The notes: generated by a model not told the origin, from the letters alone. A stretch of DNA of 24,539 nt from CAYJXJ01 sp964374095 (GCA_964374095.1 CAYJXJ010000057.1:1-24539), one strand, 5' to 3'; numbered from the stretch's first letter, positions 8,635-16,305 are shown. Program-made: numbers and translations.

Positions 8635-9900
8635 ATGAAAACCGCGATTCTGACCCTGGCTCTGGTCCTGCTGGGCGGCCCCTGCCGGGCCGCGGCGACC
8701 CGTTCCACCAACGTCGATCTGGCCTGGAGCCTGCTCAAGGAAGACCAGCTTGAGCGCGCCATCCCCCCGCTCGAGGCGGAGGCCCGCAACAACCCCCGCA
8801 ATCCCTTGGTCCACTACGCCTTGGGAGTCTGCCTCGCCCACACCGGGGACCGCGCCCGGGCGGTCGAGTCCCTGCGGCGGGCGACCGAAGCCGATCCCGG
8901 CCTGCCCCACCCCTGGCATTACTTGCGGAGCCTCACCGAAAACGGAGGCCCTCAGGATCTCGAATACTTCAAGAAGGCGGCCAAACGCCACAAGAAGCGC
9001 CACCCTCACATCCACCTCAACTACGGACTCATGCTCCTGCATCAGGGCCGGGAGGCCGAGGGGCTGCAATCCCTCCGCAGGGCCGTCGAGCTCAACGGCC
9101 GCTACGCCGAGGCCCATTTCCAACTCGGCGCGGCCCACTTCGACGGCGGACGGTGGGGCGACGCGACGGCCGGCCTGCGCCGGGCCATCGCCGCCGACCC
9201 CGATTACCCGGAGGCCAAGCGGCTGCTCTCCGCGGCGATGCGCAAGGCCGGCCAGCCCGCCGACGCCGAGGTTTTCCAACGCGAGGCCGTCGTCCTCAAG
9301 CCGGAATTGGAAGAGGCCGACGACATGATCGATGCGATGTCCGATCCGGAACGCAAGAAGACGTGGGCAAACCGGGTCGATCGAGCCGGAAGACTTCCGC
9401 TCACCCCCCTTCGCTCGGTGGGCGTCCTGCTATCCCCCCTCATGTCGCTGCTGGAGTTTGAGCCCGTCGGACGAGCCATGAGCGTGACTCTCTCCTCGGC
9501 GCCGGGAGTCGCCGTGTCGACACCCACCGCGCGCGCCCCGCGCTCCCGGGTCGCGGTCCGCTGGACCTCGATCCGGGATCTGGAGCCGCTGCCCATCGAG
9601 CCCCTCGGCAGCCCGGACAACATCACCGTCAAGGTTCGTTTGGGCGGACGCCGCCTGTTATGGGCCTACTTCACGACTCCCAATTACCGCTTCATCGCCC
9701 AGGGAGCCCCCGGTGACGCCGTCCGTCTCGAGATACGGCGCATCCCTCCGGCGGAGACGCGCTTCGATCCCATCGGCAGCCTGCTTCGGGCCGGGGAGCT
9801 TCGCCCGGACGAGGAATGGCGCCTCGACGACGAGTGGACCGTCTCCCTCCAGGGAGTGGGGGGCGGCGTGGCGTCGCTGCGGCTGCGTCGGAAGGGCTGA
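8635..9900 (+). CDS. Exported TPR protein with unknown C-terminal beta domain
   Basis: 421 residues. The start ATG at 8635 lies 2 nt after the AsmA-like stop, with AGAGG upstream, and opens a signal peptide (1-21, ending CRAAA). Residues about 25-230 form TPR units, for example NPLVHYALGVCLAHTGDRARAVESLRRATEADP and YAEAHFQLGAAHFDGGRWGDATAGLRRAIAADP. The rest (about 270-421) has no recognised motif and looks beta-rich. TPRs mediate protein-protein contacts, so this is probably a periplasmic scaffold working with the AsmA-like protein; that is inference from adjacency. The same frame stays open upstream inside the AsmA gene, but no start there is credible. Confidence 0.8.
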   Translation: MKTAILTLALVLLGGPCRAAATRSTNVDLAWSLLKEDQLERAIPPLEAEARNNPRNPLVHYALGVCLAHTGDRARAVESLRRATEADPGLPHPWHYLRSLTENGGPQDLEYFKKAAKRHKKRHPHIHLNYGLMLLHQGREAEGLQSLRRAVELNGRYAEAHFQLGAAHFDGGRWGDATAGLRRAIAADPDYPEAKRLLSAAMRKAGQPADAEVFQREAVVLKPELEEADDMIDAMSDPERKKTWANRVDRAGRLPLTPLRSVGVLLSPLMSLLEFEPVGRAMSVTLSSAPGVAVSTPTARAPRSRVAVRWTSIRDLEPLPIEPLGSPDNITVKVRLGGRRLLWAYFTTPNYRFIAQGAPGDAVRLEIRRIPPAETRFDPIGSLLRAGELRPDEEWRLDDEWTVSLQGVGGGVASLRLRRKG

Positions 9901-9938
9901 CGGGTTCCGCCGTGGAGCGCGATCAACGAGCTTGATTT

Positions 9939-9968
9939 TTGACGTTATATCTGATAATATGATAATAT
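9939..9968 (+). promoter_or_regulatory. Promoter and tandem octamer upstream of the toxin-antitoxin pair
   Basis: TTGACG (9939-9944), a 16-nt spacer and GATAAT (9961-9966). The octamer GATAATAT is directly repeated head-to-tail at 9953-9960 and 9961-9968, overlapping the -10. The stretch is strikingly AT-rich for this window. The repeat is a plausible operator for autorepression by the antitoxin, as is usual for such modules. An alternative -10 (TAGATT, 9980-9985) lies 8 nt before the ATG. Confidence 0.5.
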
Positions 9969-9993
9969 GACTATTGTCTTAGATTGAGGCCCC

Positions 9994-10266
9994 ATGCACG
10001 TGACGGTGACGGAAATGGCCAGACATTTTTCGGATTATCTAAACCGCGTGTCTTACGCGGGGGAGAGCTTTCTGCTCGTCCGGGGGAAGAGAGTCCTGGC
10101 CGAACTGCACCCCGCGCCGCGGGGGCGGCGGCTGGGGGATCTGCCCGCCCTTTTCAAGACGCTGCCGAGCCTGGAGCCCGCGGACGTCCGTGATTTCGCC
10201 CGTGACGTGGCGGCGGCGAAAAGGCGGTTGAACCGCCGAACCGCGAGGGACCCGTGGGCGTCCTGA
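9994..10266 (+). CDS. Phd/YefM-family antitoxin
   Basis: 90-residue antitoxin predicted to neutralise the adjacent PIN-domain toxin and repress the operon. The N-terminal half carries the Phd/YefM fold signature: VTVTEMARHFSDYLNRV, then GESFLLVRGKRVLAEL (about 3-39), which forms the dimerising DNA-binding domain. The C-terminal half (about 45-90) is basic and probably disordered until it wraps the toxin. The ATG at 9994 opens the conserved domain and has GAGG four bases upstream. The toxin's GTG lies inside this gene, a 13-nt overlap typical of coupled modules. Confidence 0.85.
   Translation: MHVTVTEMARHFSDYLNRVSYAGESFLLVRGKRVLAELHPAPRGRRLGDLPALFKTLPSLEPADVRDFARDVAAAKRRLNRRTARDPWAS
10223..10237. 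repeat. Short inverted repeat in the antitoxin gene, just before the toxin start
   Basis: GGCGGTT-G-AACCGCC is a perfect 7-bp inverted repeat with a 1-nt centre, 16 nt before the toxin's GTG. It could be a DNA-binding site or, as RNA, a small hairpin tuning toxin translation. It may also be a coincidence of arginine/alanine coding. Confidence 0.3.
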
Positions 10267-10655
10267 TCGATTCGAACGTTCTGATCGACGCGGAACGCGG
10301 CCTCGTAGACGTTGCCGCCCTAGTCAAGGGGCGGGAAGGCGAGGAATTCTTCATCTCCGTGGTTACCGCCAGCGAAGTCCTGCACGGTGTTTGGCGGGCC
10401 AAGGATGCCAAGGTCCGAGCGCGCCGATCCGCCTTCGTTGAAGGGGTTTTGGAGCATTTCCCCGTTCTGCCCATAGAGCTGGCCGCGGCAAGGACGCACG
10501 CCCAACTTTGGGCCGAGTTGGATTCCAAAGGCTCTCCCATAGGCGCCCACGATCTATGGCTGGCGGCGTCTTGCGTGGCCCTGGGCCACACGCTCATCAC
10601 GCGCAACGCGCGTGAATTCAAGCGCGTCCCCGGCTTGAAGGTGGAGGCCTGGTAG
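10254..10655 (+). CDS. vapC: VapC-type PIN-domain toxin ribonuclease
   Basis: 133-residue PIN-domain endoribonuclease, the toxin of the pair; VapC toxins cleave RNA, commonly tRNA or rRNA loops, using Mg2+. The conserved acidic residues are visible: Asp6 in VLIDSNVLID, Glu41 in TASEVLHG and Asp100 in GAHDLWLAA. The last position is Asn118 in ITRNAREF, a common substitution in this family. The GTG start at 10254 directly opens the first beta-strand. Length matches the family. The partner is Phd/YefM-like rather than AbrB-type VapB. Confidence 0.88.
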   Translation: MGVLIDSNVLIDAERGLVDVAALVKGREGEEFFISVVTASEVLHGVWRAKDAKVRARRSAFVEGVLEHFPVLPIELAAARTHAQLWAELDSKGSPIGAHDLWLAASCVALGHTLITRNAREFKRVPGLKVEAW

Positions 10656-10670
10656 GCATACCGGCTGACC

Positions 10671-10685
10671 CTCCCAGGCTGGGAG
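10671..10685. terminator. Possible bidirectional terminator hairpin
   Basis: CTCCCAG-G-CTGGGAG is a perfect 7-bp inverted repeat between the convergent stops of the toxin (10655) and ddl (10725). No T-run follows on either strand, so it is a weak call. Confidence 0.3.
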
Positions 10686-10724
10686 CGGGTCGACGTTGAA
10701 GCGGCCAGCGGCGCCGGCGAAAGG

Positions 10725-11789
10725 CTAACGCGGAGCCCGGCGCATCCCGCCGCGGCGGCGGTGGCGGCTCAAGGCCAGAGCGATGAGCCGATCGAGGAGC
10801 CGGGGCATGCTCAGGCCGGTAGCCTCCCACAATTTGGGATAGAGGCTGTGCCCCGTAAAGCCGGGGAGGGTGTTGATCTCGCCGAAATAGGGGAGGCCGG
10901 TCTTGCGGTCCACGAAGAAGTCGACGCGCGCCAACCCCTCCCCCTCGAAAGCCTGGAAAACTCTTCCCGCGAGCTCGCGAAGTTCCTCGGCCAGCGCGGG
11001 GGGAAGCCGCGCCGGGATGTGCAGGGCATGGCCGGCTGCGTCGAAATACTTGGCCTCGTAATCGAAGAACTCGTGCTTTCCGGTGATCTCGACCTCGCCG
11101 CACACCGAGACCTCGACGGCGCCGGGCTCGCCCAGGACGGCCACGCAGATCTCCTGAGCCTCCACGCCCTTCTCGATGAGGACCTTGCCGTCGTACCGGA
11201 ACGCCGACCGGACCGCGGCCCCCAGGGCCCCCGGGGTCTTGACCTTGCGGATGCCGACCGAGGAGCCGAGGCGGGAGGGCTTGACGAAGACCGGCAGGCC
11301 CAGCTTCAAGATGGCGGCTCGGCGAGATCCCATCTCGGAGATCGACCTCAGCAAGACATGGGGCAGGACCGGGACGCCGGCTTGGGCGGCCAGCCGTTTG
11401 GCCACCTCCTTGTCCATCCCCACGGACGAGGCCAGCACGCCGCAGCCGACGTAGGGCAGGTGGGCGAGTTCCAACAACCCTTGAACGGTGCCGTCCTCCC
11501 CCATCGGACCGTGGAGGGCGGGGAACACCACATCCACCCCGGAGAGCAGGGCCCGCGCGGCCCCGGGCCCGGAGGGAGCGAGGGCGCGATCGGCCTTGGG
11601 AGCCCCGAGGCGGGCCGGCGCCGGACCGCCCGCGAGCAGCCAGCGGCCGTCCCGGCCGATGCGCACCCCCGTCACCTGGTAGCGCCGGGGATCGAGTCCC
11701 TCCTGGATGGTTCGGGCGGATTGGACCGAGATCTCATGCTCGGCGGACTCGCCGCCGAAGAGGAGCGCGACGCGCAAGCGGCGCCTCAT
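10725..11789 (-). CDS. ddl: D-alanine--D-alanine ligase
   Basis: ATP-dependent cytoplasmic ligase joining two D-alanines for the peptidoglycan stem pentapeptide. The 354-residue ATP-grasp protein has the N-terminal LFGGESAEHEIS motif with the substrate-binding Glu17, HGPMGEDGTVQGLLE, the VKPSRLGSSVGI serine loop, FDYEAKYF and FGEINTLPGFTGHS. The Tyr of EAKY matches Tyr216 of E. coli DdlB, consistent with D-Ala-D-Ala rather than the D-lactate type. The C-terminus is an arginine-rich extension. It is the last gene of a four-gene operon, 13 nt after the small lipoprotein gene. The linkage to PBP1A 7.7 kb away is probably incidental. Confidence 0.95.
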   Translation of the reverse strand: MRRRLRVALLFGGESAEHEISVQSARTIQEGLDPRRYQVTGVRIGRDGRWLLAGGPAPARLGAPKADRALAPSGPGAARALLSGVDVVFPALHGPMGEDGTVQGLLELAHLPYVGCGVLASSVGMDKEVAKRLAAQAGVPVLPHVLLRSISEMGSRRAAILKLGLPVFVKPSRLGSSVGIRKVKTPGALGAAVRSAFRYDGKVLIEKGVEAQEICVAVLGEPGAVEVSVCGEVEITGKHEFFDYEAKYFDAAGHALHIPARLPPALAEELRELAGRVFQAFEGEGLARVDFFVDRKTGLPYFGEINTLPGFTGHSLYPKLWEATGLSMPRLLDRLIALALSRHRRRGGMRRAPR

Positions 11790-11802
11790 GCAATCGCGGG
11801 GG

Positions 11803-12264
11803 TCAAAAAACTCCCCGGACCTGGTACCAGGGCACGCCTTTGGAGTTCTGGTGGGTGCAGTCGACGAAAATGATCACCTGCCGTTCGTTTTGGGCAAAAC
11901 CCCATTTCCCGGTATCATCGATCCGGGAGCCGTCGATCTGGCCGTCCCGGATGACCTCGCCGCTGTAGGACCGGACCGTTTCGGTGTCCCTGTGGCCGCG
12001 CACGCCGATCTCGACCGCGGGCACCGAAGCCAGGTACTTCGGGACGAGCTCGTCGAGCTTTCTGGGGATGCGCCGCTCGGTCTTGTAGAAGTCGGCCAGC
12101 GCGGCCTCGATCGTGGCCAAGCCCGTCAGGGTCCGGCTTTCCTTGACCGCGGCCTCCACCTCGCCGCTCTTCTCATCCAGATCGCGCGTGGCATCCTCGC
12201 GCTCCATCGTCAAGCAGCCCGCCAGCAGCGCGGCGGCCGACACACTCAAGAGGATCCCTCTCAC
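11803..12264 (-). CDS. Small lipoprotein with pseudopilin-like C-terminal domain
   Basis: 153 residues. A lipoprotein signal with lipobox LLAG-Cys17 predicts lipid anchoring. After a short charged helix, the segment TIEAALADFYKTERRIPRKLDELVPKYLASVP, then a DDTGKWGF turn and VIIFVDCTH, resembles the globular head of type II secretion/type IV major pseudopilins. Here the N-terminal pilin helix appears to be replaced by a lipid anchor. The GTG start at 12264 overlaps the mnmA stop by 4 nt. Function unknown. The similarity is by eye and could be limited to the alpha-helix plus beta-sheet pattern. Confidence 0.7.
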   Translation of the reverse strand: MRGILLSVSAAALLAGCLTMEREDATRDLDEKSGEVEAAVKESRTLTGLATIEAALADFYKTERRIPRKLDELVPKYLASVPAVEIGVRGHRDTETVRSYSGEVIRDGQIDGSRIDDTGKWGFAQNERQVIIFVDCTHQNSKGVPWYQVRGVF

Positions 12265-13331
12265 GGCGCCTCCTCGAGCCGCCGACTGATGCTCCCTCCG
12301 CCCAGGACCTCCGAAGCGTCATAGAACACCGCGGCTTGGCCCGGGGCGGGAGCGCGTTGAGGCTCGTCGAATTCGACCTCAAGCCCCCCCCGGCCCACGA
12401 GGATGTTCGCGGGGGCCGGGGGGTGCCGGTGACGCAAACGAACCTGCGCCCGCCGCGGCAGCGGCGGGGGCTTGGCCGTCGTCCACGTCACCGCCTCAAC
12501 CAGAATCCGCCGGCAAAGCAACTCCCGCGAGGTGCCGACGATCAAGGTGTTGGCCTCCGTGTCCTTTTCGACGACGTAAAGCCGTTCCGGACCCGCGAGC
12601 CGCATTCCCTTGCGTTGGCCGATGGTATAGCCCGCGGCGCCGCGGTGAGTGCCGACAACCCGTCCCTCCCGGTCCGTCACGGCGCCCGGAGACAATGCGG
12701 CCGTTGCGCCCGCGCGGTCGGCCAGAAATCCCCGGACATCCCGCCGGGGAACGAAGCACGCCTCCTGGCTGTCGGGCTTGTCGGCCACCCGCAGCCCCCA
12801 GCCGCGGGCCATGGAGCGGACCTCCTCCTTGCGCATCCCGCCGACCGGGAAGAGCACGCGCCCCAACTCCTCCGGGCCGAGCCTGTAGAGGAAGTAGCTC
12901 TGGTCCTTGGCTTCGTCGGCGGCGCGCCGCAGCCGTCCGTTCTCCACGCGGGCGTAATGCCCGGTGGCCAGCGACTCCGCCCCCCAGGCCCGGGCCAGCT
13001 CCAGCAATCGGCCGAATTTGACGTGCCGGTTGCACTCGACGCAGGGATTGGGGGTGCGCCCGTCCAGATACTCTCCGACGAACCCTTGAATAACGCGGCT
13101 CTCGAATAGATCGGCGAGATCCACGGTGTAGTGCGGCATTCCCAGGGTCTCGCAGACCCGCCGGGCGTCCGACACGTCTTGGGGAGAACCGCAGCAGCCA
13201 TATCCCGTCGCGCCCCGGGACAGGAGGCGGGCCGTGACCCCGATCGCCTCCACGCCCTGTCCGGCCAACATCGCCGCGGCGACCGAACTGTCGACTCCAC
13301 CGCTCATCGCCACGACGACGCGAGGCTTCAT
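12261..13331 (-). CDS. mnmA: tRNA-specific 2-thiouridylase MnmA
   Basis: Installs the 2-thio group on U34 of Lys, Glu and Gln tRNAs, using ATP to adenylate the base and sulfur passed from a cysteine desulfurase. The 356-residue protein has the PP-loop SGGVDSS (10-16), the catalytic Cys97 in NPCVECN, and the second catalytic Cys192 in DSQEACF. The GQRKGM motif and the C-terminal beta-barrel region are also present. Length is normal. The ATG overlaps the stop of the desulfurase gene by 4 nt (ATGA), so the sulfur donor and the thiolase are probably co-translated, like the dedicated YrvO-MnmA pair of Bacillus. Confidence 0.96.
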   Translation of the reverse strand: MKPRVVVAMSGGVDSSVAAAMLAGQGVEAIGVTARLLSRGATGYGCCGSPQDVSDARRVCETLGMPHYTVDLADLFESRVIQGFVGEYLDGRTPNPCVECNRHVKFGRLLELARAWGAESLATGHYARVENGRLRRAADEAKDQSYFLYRLGPEELGRVLFPVGGMRKEEVRSMARGWGLRVADKPDSQEACFVPRRDVRGFLADRAGATAALSPGAVTDREGRVVGTHRGAAGYTIGQRKGMRLAGPERLYVVEKDTEANTLIVGTSRELLCRRILVEAVTWTTAKPPPLPRRAQVRLRHRHPPAPANILVGRGGLEVEFDEPQRAPAPGQAAVFYDASEVLGGGSISRRLEEAP

Positions 13332-14527
13332 CGTCCCGCCGGCACGCGCCGCAATCTCTCCACGGCCTGGGGCAGCGTCTTCAAGAACCGATCCACGTCG
13401 GCGTCGTCGCTGGACCAGCCCAGCGAGACGCGCAAGGCCCCGCCGGCCTGGGCGCGCCCTTGTCCCATCGCCGCGAGCACGTGGGAGGGCTCGACGTCTC
13501 CCGACGAACAGGCGGGACCGCTCGAGACGCAGATTCCCTCCAAGTCCATGGCGATGACAAGCTCATGGCCCGAAAGGCCCTCGAAAGTGAAATGAGCGCA
13601 GCTGGGAAGCCTCCGCTCCGGATGGCCGTTGAGCCTCACCCCCCGAAGCTCAAGAGTCTCTTTAACCAGTCGGCTCCGGAGCCCCTCCAGGCGCCGTGAT
13701 TGGGCCTCGAGATCCCGCCGCGCCAAGCCGCATGCGCAACCCAGGCCGACGATCATGGCGACGCTCTCGGTCCCGCCGCGGCGGTTCTTTTCCTGGTGGC
13801 CGGTGATCGTGGGCACCAGCCGGACCTCGCGTCGGACGTAGAGCGCTCCGACTCCCTTCGGCGCCCCCACCTTGTGCCCGGATAGGGCCAGTAAATCGAC
13901 CCCCAACGCCTTCACGTCCACGGGGATTTTCCCGGCGGCCTGGACCGCATCGGTGTGCACCAACGCGCCCCGCCCGCGCCCCGCCTCGGCCACGGCCGCG
14001 ACGGGCTGGACGGTTCCGATCTCATTGTTGGCCAGCATCACCGTAACCACCGCCGTGCGGTCGTCGATAAGACGCGCCACCTCCTCGGGATCGACCAGCC
14101 CCGAGGCGTCGCAGCCAGCCGAAGCGGCCTCGAAGCCGCGACGGGAGAGGAGGCGGAGCGCGCCTTGCACCGCCTCATGCTCGATGCGGGTCGATACGAT
14201 CCTGCGCCGCGAGCCCGAGGAAGCTTCGAAGGCCGCCCAGGCCGCGCCGGAAATCGCCATGACGTCCGACTCCGAGCCGCAGGAGGTGAAGACGATCTCT
14301 CCGGGATCCGCCGCCCCGATGAGGGCGGCGACTTCCTCCCTTGAGCGCTCCACGGCTTTCCGGGCCCGCTGGCCGAGCCGGTGGACGCTGTTGGGGTTGC
14401 CGAACTCCTCCTTCAAATAGGGGAGCATGGCTTCCAAGACCTCGGGACGAACCGGGGTGGTGGCGTTGTGGTCCAAGTAACAGACCAAGCCGCCAGGCTT
14501 GGTCTGCTCCTCTTTAGGAGAGCCCAT
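13328..14527 (-). CDS. Cysteine desulfurase (IscS/NifS/YrvO type)
   Basis: PLP enzyme converting L-cysteine to L-alanine with a persulfide on its active Cys. The 399 residues include YLDHNATTPVRPEVLEAM (17-34), EHEAV (117), NNEIGTVQP, the PLP-binding Lys219 in SGHKVGAPKG, and the active Cys340 in SSGPACSSG. The adjacent mnmA suggests its main client is tRNA thiolation; no iscU, iscA or iscR is nearby. The ATG at 14527 lies 6 nt after a -10-like box. The reading frame also offers GTG at residue 15, just before the conserved YLDHNATTP, so the first 14 residues are less certain. Confidence 0.94.
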   Translation of the reverse strand: MGSPKEEQTKPGGLVCYLDHNATTPVRPEVLEAMLPYLKEEFGNPNSVHRLGQRARKAVERSREEVAALIGAADPGEIVFTSCGSESDVMAISGAAWAAFEASSGSRRRIVSTRIEHEAVQGALRLLSRRGFEAASAGCDASGLVDPEEVARLIDDRTAVVTVMLANNEIGTVQPVAAVAEAGRGRGALVHTDAVQAAGKIPVDVKALGVDLLALSGHKVGAPKGVGALYVRREVRLVPTITGHQEKNRRGGTESVAMIVGLGCACGLARRDLEAQSRRLEGLRSRLVKETLELRGVRLNGHPERRLPSCAHFTFEGLSGHELVIAMDLEGICVSSGPACSSGDVEPSHVLAAMGQGRAQAGGALRVSLGWSSDDADVDRFLKTLPQAVERLRRVPAGR

Positions 14528-14533
14528 TACGAG

Positions 14534-14539
14534 ATGATA
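14534..14539 (-). promoter_or_regulatory. -10-like box of the desulfurase-mnmA operon
   Basis: TATCAT on the minus strand, 6 nt before the ATG at 14527, without a recognisable Shine-Dalgarno sequence. Same geometry as the other leaderless candidates. The AT-rich run upstream (GAATTTTC) supports a promoter. Confidence 0.5.
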
Positions 14540-14660
14540 GAAAATTCAGGCTCATGACAGATCGATGCCCCCTGCCGTAAGCGTCCCAGGGGGGCGGTGA
14601 GTTGCCCGCGTTGTTTAGTCGGGTTGCCCCTTGCGGCCATCGCCCGCGGTTCTCGCAAAC

Positions 14661-14680
14661 CACCTCCATCGGTGGAGGTG
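14661..14680. other. Perfect stem-loop in the 14528-14822 intergenic region
   Basis: CACCTCCA-TCGG-TGGAGGTG is an 8-bp perfect inverted repeat with a tetraloop, followed by the palindrome CACCGGTG (14683-14690). The 295-bp gap around it contains no convincing gene. Short frames exist but have repetitive Pro/Gly content and no recognisable motif. The hairpin could be a second terminator element or part of an unknown RNA. Confidence 0.35.
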
Positions 14681-14798
14681 AGCACCGGTGAAATACCGCC
14701 GCCGCCGCCAGAATTTGATTTCACAGTGACTGATCGTCTACCCGAGGACTTCCCCGAGGCTCACAAAATTCCGTCTTGCGCCAAAATTCATTAACGGC

Positions 14799-14819
14799 CC
14801 CGCGAACTTCGTTCGCGGG
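14799..14819 (-). terminator. Hairpin at the end of the motor operon
   Basis: CCCGCGAAC-TTC-GTTCGCGGG is a perfect 9-bp stem with a triloop, starting 3 nt after the stop codon of the last gene (14823). Downstream on the minus strand the sequence becomes AT-richer (TTAATGAATTTT), though without an uninterrupted T-run. It is best read as the operon's transcription terminator or 3'-end stabiliser. Confidence 0.65.
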
Positions 14820-14822
14820 TGC

Positions 14823-15572
14823 CTAAGGCCCCATCCCAAAGCCCTTGAACAGATCCTCTTCCCCTCCAGCGGCCGGCTTCTCCGCGCCCTCGGCCGGCCC
14901 CTCGGCCGGCCCCTCGGCCTTCTTGGTCGGTGGACGGCCGCCGGGCGCCACCGCTGTTCGCCCCGCCGGCGCCGCGCCGGCCACCGGGGACACGATGGCC
15001 TTGCGGATGCCCTCGGTGAAAGTGATGCGCCCGCGCTTGCGCTCGTAGTAGATCCGGAACTGGCTCTGCTTGGTCTGGGGTTCGTAAGCCTTGCCCAGAT
15101 TCTCCTTTTCCTGCTCCCATCCCGGGCTGTAGAGTATCCGGCCCCTGACATCGACGACATCGTTGATGATCGGGAGGCTGAAGCGGATGCGGTAGAACCC
15201 GTTGGAATCGCTGACCCCGGGATCGAAGCTGCTGCCCACAAATCCCGCCCGACGGTCTCCGGTCTCCTCCCGAGCGGTTTCTCCCACGGCCACCGCCCGC
15301 ACGACCACCCCCTGGACGGGGTTGTCGAGGTAGTCGGTCATGACCCCTTGGACGTAGCCCTCCAAGAAGACGGTTTTCTTGGGCATGGACATGAAAAGCA
15401 TCTCGCGGTTGCCGGTGACCTTCTCGGTGATGGATACGTCCACGATGCGCCCCTCGGCAAAATCCTCGGAGACGATCTTCTTCTGCCCGCGGCCCAGGCG
15501 CATTCCGCCGCACCCCGCCAAAAGAGCCGCGGCGAGCAGAGGCCCGTACCGGCGGAGAGAATAGCGGCTCAC
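14823..15572 (-). CDS. Lipoprotein with carboxypeptidase-regulatory-like beta domain (last gene of motor operon)
   Basis: 249 residues. Signal with lipobox LLAG-Cys21 predicts lipid anchoring in the inner or outer membrane. Residues about 65-130 read as a beta-sandwich resembling carboxypeptidase regulatory-like domains (GVMTDYLDNPVQGVVVRAVAVGE, then SDSNGFYRIRFSLPII). The segment RIYYERKRGRITFTEGIRKAIV follows. The C-terminal 45 residues are low-complexity Ala/Gly/Pro/Glu with EGPAEGPAEGAE repeats. The GTG start overlaps the motB stop by 4 nt (GTGA), so it should be made together with the stator. Not a known flagellar protein. A role as an envelope partner of MotB or of the barrel protein is inference. 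Confidence 0.75.
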   Translation of the reverse strand: MSRYSLRRYGPLLAAALLAGCGGMRLGRGQKKIVSEDFAEGRIVDVSITEKVTGNREMLFMSMPKKTVFLEGYVQGVMTDYLDNPVQGVVVRAVAVGETAREETGDRRAGFVGSSFDPGVSDSNGFYRIRFSLPIINDVVDVRGRILYSPGWEQEKENLGKAYEPQTKQSQFRIYYERKRGRITFTEGIRKAIVSPVAGAAPAGRTAVAPGGRPPTKKAEGPAEGPAEGAEKPAAGGEEDLFKGFGMGP

Positions 15573-16303
15573 GGCGCAACCCCATCGGCGGGCGCCGGGG
15601 CTGGAGCCGCCTCGGCCGGGGCGGCCGGCGGCGCTTCCCCGGGCGCGGGAGGTTTGGCCGCTTCGGCCGCCGGCTCGGCCTTGAGGGGGGAGTTCTTCAC
15701 GAAGAATACGACCCGCCGGTTCCTGGAACGGTTCTCCGGCGTGTCGTTAGGGGCGATCGGCCTGTGCTGGCCGTAGCCGATCGCGCCCAGGCGCGAGGGA
15801 GGGAAGCCGTGGCCGTCGATGAGGGCGCGGACCACGTTGGTCGAGCGGGCGGTGGAAAGCTCCCAGTTCGAGTCGAAGTAGTCGTTGGAAATCCGGCGGT
15901 CATCGGTGTGCCCTTCGACGACGATGTCGTGCTCGCTGACGAGCTTCTTGAGCACGGGCGCGAGCTTGGTCAAAACCTGCTCCATCCCGGGGGTCAGGTC
16001 CGCGGAGCCGCTCGTGAAGAAGGCCATCTGTTCTTTCTCCTGGACGCTGATGATCAAGCCGTCCTTATTGATCGTGACGTTTCCCTTCACCTCGCCCTTT
16101 TCGATCATCTCCTTGACATCCTTCATCGCCTGCTGGGTTTCCTTATTCAGCGCGGCTCCCAGGGCGTAAAGGATGACGAAGAAGCAGACCATCTCGGTCA
16201 TGAGGTCCGCGTAATTGACGAGCCAGGCCGGCGCCGGGTGGCCGATCTGGCAGACCTTCGGATCGGACTCATCGATGAAGCCCTTCGGGGCGCGCAGGGG
16301 CAT
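15569..16303 (-). CDS. motB: MotB stator protein (OmpA-like peptidoglycan-binding)
   Basis: Stator subunit that couples ion flow to force and anchors the motor to peptidoglycan. 244 residues. The single transmembrane helix contains the ion-accepting Asp33 in NYADLMTEM. A plug/linker region is followed by an OmpA/MotB domain (about 95-210) with FFTSGSADLTPGMEQVL, VVEGHTDDRRI, the STARSTNVVRALI helix and NRSRNRRVVFFV. The last 35 residues are a Pro/Ala-rich tail unusual for MotB. The ATG at 16303 is 2 nt after the motA stop; the same frame stays open further upstream inside motA but encodes nothing MotB-like. The intact OmpA domain separates it from TolR/ExbD or AglQ/S-type proteins, which lack it. 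Confidence 0.93.
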   Translation of the reverse strand: MPLRAPKGFIDESDPKVCQIGHPAPAWLVNYADLMTEMVCFFVILYALGAALNKETQQAMKDVKEMIEKGEVKGNVTINKDGLIISVQEKEQMAFFTSGSADLTPGMEQVLTKLAPVLKKLVSEHDIVVEGHTDDRRISNDYFDSNWELSTARSTNVVRALIDGHGFPPSRLGAIGYGQHRPIAPNDTPENRSRNRRVVFFVKNSPLKAEPAAEAAKPPAPGEAPPAAPAEAAPAPAPADGVAP

Positions 16304-16305
16304 GT

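Noticed and set aside
14540..14798. Short open frames on both strands in the gap between the motor operon and the desulfurase gene
   Set aside because: 65-codon frames with Pro/Gly runs created by a CCG repeat and hairpins; no start signal, domain or conservation evidence. A small unknown RNA cannot be excluded.
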